Below, piece by piece: positions 58,983-64,000 of a DNA stretch of 64,000 nt. Below the pieces are notes generated by a model, which worked only from the letters and a program-made list of their open reading frames with translations, did no database searches and was not told the origin of the DNA. Origin of the DNA: Prunus persica. Its lineage: Eukaryota > Streptophyta > Magnoliopsida > Rosales > Rosaceae. Position 1 is the first letter of the stretch. Each line of letters starts with the position of its first letter. The translations under genes were made by a program, and so were the position numbers. The DNA is taken from positions 19,951,548 to 20,015,547 of the forward strand of contig NC_034016.1 in NCBI RefSeq assembly GCF_000346465.2, read 5' to 3'.

Positions 58983-61900
58983 CTCCCCTTTAAGTTGTGA
59001 GCTGATTTCACACCAAGCTTCTCGCGTAGATAGCTGAAACGATCCTTGGCCAAAGCCTTTGTAAAAATATCTGCCAGCTGCTCATTCGTAGGACAATAGA
59101 TCAAATCTACAATTCCTTCTTGCAAAGCATCCTTAATAAAGTGATACCTTCGATCAATATGCTTGGTTTTCTGGTGAAACACAGGGTTCTTTGTAATGGC
59201 AATAGCAGAGGTGTTATCACAGTGTAGTGGTGTGGCCTCTGTTTGGAACTCTCCGAAATCTTCCAATACAAATCTCAACCAAACAGCTTGTGTTGTTGCT
59301 TCAGAGGCACTAATGTACTCTGCCTCTGCAGTAGAGAGAGCAACACAGTGCTGTTTGACTGAAGCCCAAGCAAACACTCCACTACCGAAAGAAAATGCAT
59401 ATCCAGAGGTGCTCTTGCTATCATCCACTAAACCACTCCAATCACTATCACAATAGCCAATTAGAACTGCCCCTTTTCCCTTCACATACTCCAGACCATA
59501 GTCAAGTGTTCCTTTCACATATCTAAGAACTCGTTTAGCTGTTCCAAGATGTTTGTTTGTGGGGCAGTGCATAAACCTTGCAAGCAAGCTAGCTGCAAAC
59601 ATGATATCAGGTCTTGTAGCTGTGAGATACAGCAAACTTCCAACTATCTTTCTATATTGCTCCTCACTTGCAGAGCCACTCCCATCATCCTTACTTAATT
59701 TTTCAGTTGGAACCAGAGGAATAACCACAGGTTTACAGTCACTCAGACCGAATCTGCTCAACAGAGTTGATGCATACTTCCTTTGATGAAGGAAGATGCT
59801 CGTTGGTGTCTGAATTACTCCCATCCCTAAGAAATGATGCAAGAGTCCCAAATCCGTCATCTCATATTTCTCCATCATATCTTGCTTAAATTCTTCTATC
59901 ATGGTGTGACAGTTTCCAGTGTATACTATGTCATCTACATAGATAGACACTATCAAGATGCTTGCTTCACCTCTAGTTTTGACATAAAGAGTAGCCTCAC
60001 TTTGACTCTTTGTGAACCCACACTTAGCAAAATAACTATCAATTTCACTATACCAAGCTCTTGGCGCCTGTTTCAAACCATATAGAGCTTTGTTTAGCTT
60101 GTAAACTTTGCTTTCACTCCCCTTCACCACAAATCCCTCCGGCTGGTCTACATACACTTCTTCTTCCAAAACACCATTTAGAAAAGCTGACTTAACATCT
60201 AATTGGTACAGCTGCCAACCCTTCTGTGCAGCTAATGCAATTAGAGTTCGGATTGTGTCTAATCTAGCCACAGGTGCAAATGTTTCATTGTAGTCCACCC
60301 CTGGTTTCTGAGAGTATCCTTTAGCCACTAACCTTGCTTTATTTTTCTGCACTGAACCATCCAGATTTAACTTGGTTTTAAACACCCATTTAACTCCAAT
60401 AATTGGTTTTGATGAAGGTCTGTCAACAAGCTCCCATGTAGCATTTTTTTCTATCATTGACAACTCATCCTTCATTGCCTTTATCCATGATTCATCCTTG
60501 ACAGCTTCATCAAACTTCTCGGGTTCCACAATGTACAGATTGCATTGTGCTAGAATATCATCCAACTTTCTCCATTTCAATGGAGTGTGATCAAACTGTT
60601 GAGTATCCTCTACCCTGCTGCTTTGTTTGCTTGATTCTCCTTGTGAAACACGACCCCCTGACATGAGATCATGAGTCTGATTCCCTACAGGTGTTTCAAA
60701 TGGTGTTGTTGCAGGATTTCTAGGCTGCTCTTCATAGTTCAGCACTTGCATTTGGTTCTCAGTCACTTCTTTCCAATTCCAGGTTGCTTCCTCATCAAAT
60801 ATAACATCTCTTGACAACAAAAGCTTCCTAGTAACAGGATCAAATACCCTATAACCCTTTTCACAAGTTGCATAACCAACAAATACTCCCTTTGTGCTCT
60901 TGGCATCCAGCTTCTGTCTCCCTTCAGCTGGTTTATGTACAAAACAAACGCTCCCAAACACTTTGAAGTGAGCAACACCTGGTTTCCTTGTACTATAGGC
61001 CTCAAAAGGAGTTCTGTGTTTGAGTGCCTTGGTAGGACATCTATTCAGTATATACACAGCAGTGTGTACAGCTTCTGCCCACAGATAATAAGGCAGATCC
61101 TTCTCATGCAACATAGCTTTTGCCATTTCTGCAACTGTCCTATTCTTCCTTTCTACCACTCCATTTTGTTGTGGAGTATATGCCATAGAAAACTGCCTTT
61201 GAATACCTGTTTCTTCACACAACTTATTGAATTCACAAGATGTGAACTCTCCCCCTTTATCACTTCTTACACATTGCACTTTAAAACCACTCTGCAGCTC
61301 TACCATAGACTTAAACTTTCTAAAACAGTTTAGTGCATCAGACTTGTATCTAAGAAAATAGACCCAAATCATTCTTGTACAGTCATCTATGAGGAGCATG
61401 AAGTATTTGTTACCTGAAATAGACTCGTTTTGCATAGGCCCACACAAGTCCATGTGTATCAACTCAAGAGGAGTACTTGCCCTCCATGCTTGGTTCTTAG
61501 GAAACCATTCTCTATGTTGTTTCCCAAACTGGCAGCCTTCACAGACTCCATTTACAGCTTCTAGATGTGGCAGGCCGTGCACCATCTCCTTTTCCTTGAG
61601 TTGGTTTAGTCCATTTAAATGTAAATGCCCCATTCTTTTGTGCCAAATCCACGTGGAGTGAGACACACCAGCTCTTAAGGCAACATAGTCGGTTGGAGAC
61701 AATGTCAAAGGATAGCATCTGTTTCTTTTCATTTCCACTTTCATGATGAGCTTCTCCAGTGAAGAGTCATCAAAAATACTGCACATATTGCTTCCAAACA
61801 CCAAGTGATAACCATGCTCATCCATTTGACCCACACTCAACAGATTTTCTTTCAATCCGGGTAAGTACATGACTTCTCTGATATGCTTTGTACCAGTGCT

Positions 61901-63103
61901 TGTGTTAAGCACTAAAGTACCCATACCAGTTATGTTTATAAGTTCCCCTGTTGGCATCTGCACCTTACCTGTCACACTTGTGTTCATATCAATCAGCAGC
62001 TCCTTGTTCCCAGTCATATGGTTGCTGCAGCCGCTATCCACATACCATTCTTCATTTGCACTCCCTTTTGAAATAGCACAATTTGCATAAAACAGGTTTC
62101 CTCCTACTTCCACTTGGCTTGCGTTATTAGCTTTCTGCACACTTTTGTTTGTTGTGCACTCTCTTGCCAAATGCCCAAATCTTTCACACTTGTAGCACTT
62201 AGGTTGTCCCTTAAATCTACATTCTCCATAGTGAAATTTAGAGCAGACTTTGCATTGAGGCTTCACCCCATCTTGCTGCACAGAATGTGCTCCATTTGAA
62301 GTCTGTCCAGTGCCAGCTTGCTGTGGCTTCTGTCTAGACTCCCATGGTTTGTTGTTAGGCTTCCAACTCTTCTGAGACTTGGCAGTACCAGACTGAGCAT
62401 TATTCTTGTTCTGCCCCTTTTGATCGATTGAGAAAGAACCAAATGCTTTCTCAGCTATGTCCACAGTATGCATGTCAAAACGTTGCTCTTGACTCTTCAA
62501 GATTGCAATAACCTCCTGCAATTCAATGGTCTCCAAACTCTTTGTATTTTCAATCACCAAACAGATGGGATCATAAACTCGACTAAGACTGATTAACACC
62601 TTTTGAACCAGCCTCTCGTTTGATAACACCTCTCCAAATGTTTTCATTTGATTTATCAATTCATTTAATCGAGTAAGATATGCAGTAAGTTGTTCACCTT
62701 CACGCATCCTCATATACTCAAATTCTCGTCTAAGATTCTGAAGTTTTACAGATCTAACCTGATCACCTCCATGATATTCACTGTAGAGCAAAGTCCAAGC
62801 CATTTTTGCAGAATCGGCATTTGCAATCCGAGGGAAGATCTGGTCAGAGACAGCGTTTTGTATGATGCCCAGTGCCTTTGCATCCTTCATGAGCACAGCA
62901 CACATCTCTGCTTCAGCTTCTTCCTCCGATGATGCTTCAACTTTCTTGGTCTTCATCTTCGAATCAGAGACTGAAATCCCCTTTTCTACCAGACTCCACA
63001 GCCCAAGAGACTTGAAGATTGTCACCATCTTGATCCTCCAGAACTCGTAGTTCTCACCGGAGAAGATTGGAGTTCTTACTTCTGAACTTCCAGATCCAGC
63101 CAT
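58970..63103 (-). CDS. Copia gag-pol polyprotein, 1377 aa, uninterrupted
   Basis: Order of domains is that of Copia: gag (1-~290, with [10 protein letters not shown] near the start); zinc knuckle [17 protein letters not shown] near residue 305; protease with [11 protein letters not shown] near 355; integrase zinc-binding [12 protein letters not shown]...CEGCQFGKQ and its D,D,E core ([32 protein letters not shown]); reverse transcriptase with [11 protein letters not shown] and [10 protein letters not shown]; RNase H with [22 protein letters not shown] and LHCDNTSAI. There is no internal stop. The ATG at 63103 is the first suitable start after the leader. It could still be active. Confidence 0.96.
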   Translation of the reverse strand: MAGSGSSEVRTPIFSGENYEFWRIKMVTIFKSLGLWSLVEKGISVSDSKMKTKKVEASSEEEAEAEMCAVLMKDAKALGIIQNAVSDQIFPRIANADSAKMAWTLLYSEYHGGDQVRSVKLQNLRREFEYMRMREGEQLTAYLTRLNELINQMKTFGEVLSNERLVQKVLISLSRVYDPICLVIENTKSLETIELQEVIAILKSQEQRFDMHTVDIAEKAFGSFSIDQKGQNKNNAQSGTAKSQKSWKPNNKPWESRQKPQQAGTGQTSNGAHSVQQDGVKPQCKVCSKFHYGECRFKGQPKCYKCERFGHLARECTTNKSVQKANNASQVEVGGNLFYANCAISKGSANEEWYVDSGCSNHMTGNKELLIDMNTSVTGKVQMPTGELINITGMGTLVLNTSTGTKHIREVMYLPGLKENLLSVGQMDEHGYHLVFGSNMCSIFDDSSLEKLIMKVEMKRNRCYPLTLSPTDYVALRAGVSHSTWIWHKRMGHLHLNGLNQLKEKEMVHGLPHLEAVNGVCEGCQFGKQHREWFPKNQAWRASTPLELIHMDLCGPMQNESISGNKYFMLLIDDCTRMIWVYFLRYKSDALNCFRKFKSMVELQSGFKVQCVRSDKGGEFTSCEFNKLCEETGIQRQFSMAYTPQQNGVVERKNRTVAEMAKAMLHEKDLPYYLWAEAVHTAVYILNRCPTKALKHRTPFEAYSTRKPGVAHFKVFGSVCFVHKPAEGRQKLDAKSTKGVFVGYATCEKGYRVFDPVTRKLLLSRDVIFDEEATWNWKEVTENQMQVLNYEEQPRNPATTPFETPVGNQTHDLMSGGRVSQGESSKQSSRVEDTQQFDHTPLKWRKLDDILAQCNLYIVEPEKFDEAVKDESWIKAMKDELSMIEKNATWELVDRPSSKPIIGVKWVFKTKLNLDGSVQKNKARLVAKGYSQKPGVDYNETFAPVARLDTIRTLIALAAQKGWQLYQLDVKSAFLNGVLEEEVYVDQPEGFVVKGSESKVYKLNKALYGLKQAPRAWYSEIDSYFAKCGFTKSQSEATLYVKTRGEASILIVSIYVDDIVYTGNCHTMIEEFKQDMMEKYEMTDLGLLHHFLGMGVIQTPTSIFLHQRKYASTLLSRFGLSDCKPVVIPLVPTEKLSKDDGSGSASEEQYRKIVGSLLYLTATRPDIMFAASLLARFMHCPTNKHLGTAKRVLRYVKGTLDYGLEYVKGKGAVLIGYCDSDWSGLVDDSKSTSGYAFSFGSGVFAWASVKQHCVALSTAEAEYISASEATTQAVWLRFVLEDFGEFQTEATPLHCDNTSAIAITKNPVFHQKTKHIDRRYHFIKDALQEGIVDLIYCPTNEQLADIFTKALAKDRFSYLREKLGVKSAHNLKGSVEI

Positions 63104-63222
63104 TGTTTGGTCTGAATCACAGCAGCTTCTCTTCTCAGATGTTCAGCTGAGCTTCGATTGAGCTCAGTAAACTTCACAGTTTTCACGCCCAGATCAAGAG
63201 ACCCAACCTGGCTCTGAGGCCA

Positions 63223-63573
63223 TGTTAGAGTTTTGAACAGATTTTGGAGAAGAAAAGAAAACAATATGCAGGGAAAAACCAAGAGACCAGCTAAACAATT
63301 CTTCTGTATTTTTGTATTGTATTCTCTGCTTCTTTTTGGGCAAGCTCAGTGTGAGCAATTTAACTGTTAGAAGCACAGCTGGATTCTCTTACATCATTAG
63401 AGAATCACAGCCTTACATTCAAAACTGATATCTAAGATCATTACACGTGTCTATAGCCACTTACCATTTAACTGACGCCTAACACTTGCCTATCTTAGTG
63501 ACTAAGTGAATACACAATCTCAGATCAGAGGCCTAACATCATTTATATCAGCTCACACACTTATATTTCAACA
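63223..63573 (-). repeat. 5' LTR of the Copia element
   Basis: 351 bp, identical to the other LTR; the promoter for minus-strand transcription would lie here. The primer-binding site follows immediately at 63222 going down. Confidence 0.95.
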
Positions 63574-63596
63574 ATTATAGCATTATCTTTAAGCAT

Positions 63597-63635
<39 letters not shown>

Positions 63636-64000
63636 ATATTGGTGCTTTTGGTTTCTTTTATTTTAGATTTCATTTTAGTTTAGTTTTATCACATTTTCCC
63701 AAATTTCCTGAGATTCTGCCCATCAGTGAAAAAGTTGGACATGATCTCAACTTTTTGGTATGTAAACAACTATCTATTCTGCAAATGTTTATTTTGAAGT
63801 GGGATTTTTGAGTGGGGATCAAGCAACTATTTTGGCATTTGATATGGTAAAAGGAGAGAGAATCTGAAAGTTTCCCAGAATGGTTGCTGTTCAGTCTCGA
63901 GCATGTTTTGGCTCTTATCTAATTGAAGGCATAATTGATCACAAATCATGAAGAGAGAGACAAGAAAATCGTCTTTCTACTGTTGGACAAGGATGGATAG
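63574..64000. other. Intergenic tail with (CT)n microsatellite
   Basis: After the target duplication a (CT)n tract (63599-63634) is followed by ordinary AT-rich sequence. No gene is recognised up to the end of the window. Confidence 0.5.

Larger units (their letters stand above)
58632..63573 (-). mobile_element. Complete, young Copia retrotransposon, 4.94 kb
   Basis: Two LTRs of 351 bp (58632-58982 and 63223-63573), TGTT...AACA, appear identical base for base. ATTAT flanks both ends (58627-58631 and 63574-63578). The element lies on the minus strand. Next to the 5' LTR a primer-binding site TGGCCTCAGAGCCAGGTTGG resembles the initiator tRNA-Met complement. Next to the 3' LTR is a polypurine tract TTAAAGGGGAG. 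Everything needed for transposition is visible and it lies 200 bp past the LRR gene. The identical LTRs and target duplication point to a very recent insertion. Confidence 0.97.

Overview
The window is plant nuclear DNA. Its genes are rich in introns with GT-AG borders, the intergenic DNA is AT-rich and full of microsatellites, and it holds MITEs and LTR retrotransposons. The S-RNase-like and SLF/SFBB-like genes at 21-36 kb resemble those of Rosaceae. A Prunus-like genome is my best guess, but no sequence here names a species.

Layout. (1) 0.2-2.6 kb: a complete 8-exon GH28 polygalacturonase (+). (2) 3.2-6.8 kb: an NPG1-related TPR protein (-). (3) 7.6-12.2 kb: intergenic, with a hAT-like element nested in a MITE. 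(4) 12.2-12.7 kb: a small protein of unknown function with an overlapping upstream ORF. (5) 13.75-14.9 kb: a chloroplast MRL7/SVR4-type protein. (6) 15.6-17.2 kb: an intact defensin-like gene and a decayed paralogue. (7) 17.2-21.0 kb: a MITE and decayed retroelements. (8) 21.0-35.7 kb: a large inverted repeat whose arms each carry an S-RNase-like gene convergent with an S-locus-type F-box gene. The arms enclose an intact mitochondrial succinyl-CoA ligase beta gene. Further broken F-box units lie in the spacer and just outside the right arm. (9) 38.7-42.1 kb: a long-chain fatty alcohol oxidase (-). (10) 43.7-44.5 kb: a ubiquitin-like pseudogene. (11) 44.9-54.2 kb: a phytochelatin synthase cluster (-) with one frameshifted copy, one intact copy and an orphan first exon. 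(12) 57.0-58.4 kb: a secreted LRR protein (+). (13) 58.6-63.6 kb: a complete, very young Copia element with identical LTRs and an ATTAT target duplication.

The most interesting structure is the palindromic S-locus-like cassette. It has the two-component make-up of the RNase-based self-incompatibility locus: a T2 RNase of the S-RNase clade beside an SLF/SFBB-type F-box gene. The left arm is dead, with lesions in both genes. The right arm keeps an open 440-codon F-box gene and an RNase with intact catalytic motifs, but a small A/G-rich insertion has given that RNase a lysine-rich new C-terminus and an early stop. I read it as a decaying paralogue of the S locus, not as an active S haplotype. 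Whether the right-arm pair still works is open.

The housekeeping and metabolic genes are otherwise unrelated neighbours, as is usual in plant chromosomes. The phytochelatin synthase cluster is the only clear case of tandem duplication followed by divergence in one pathway.
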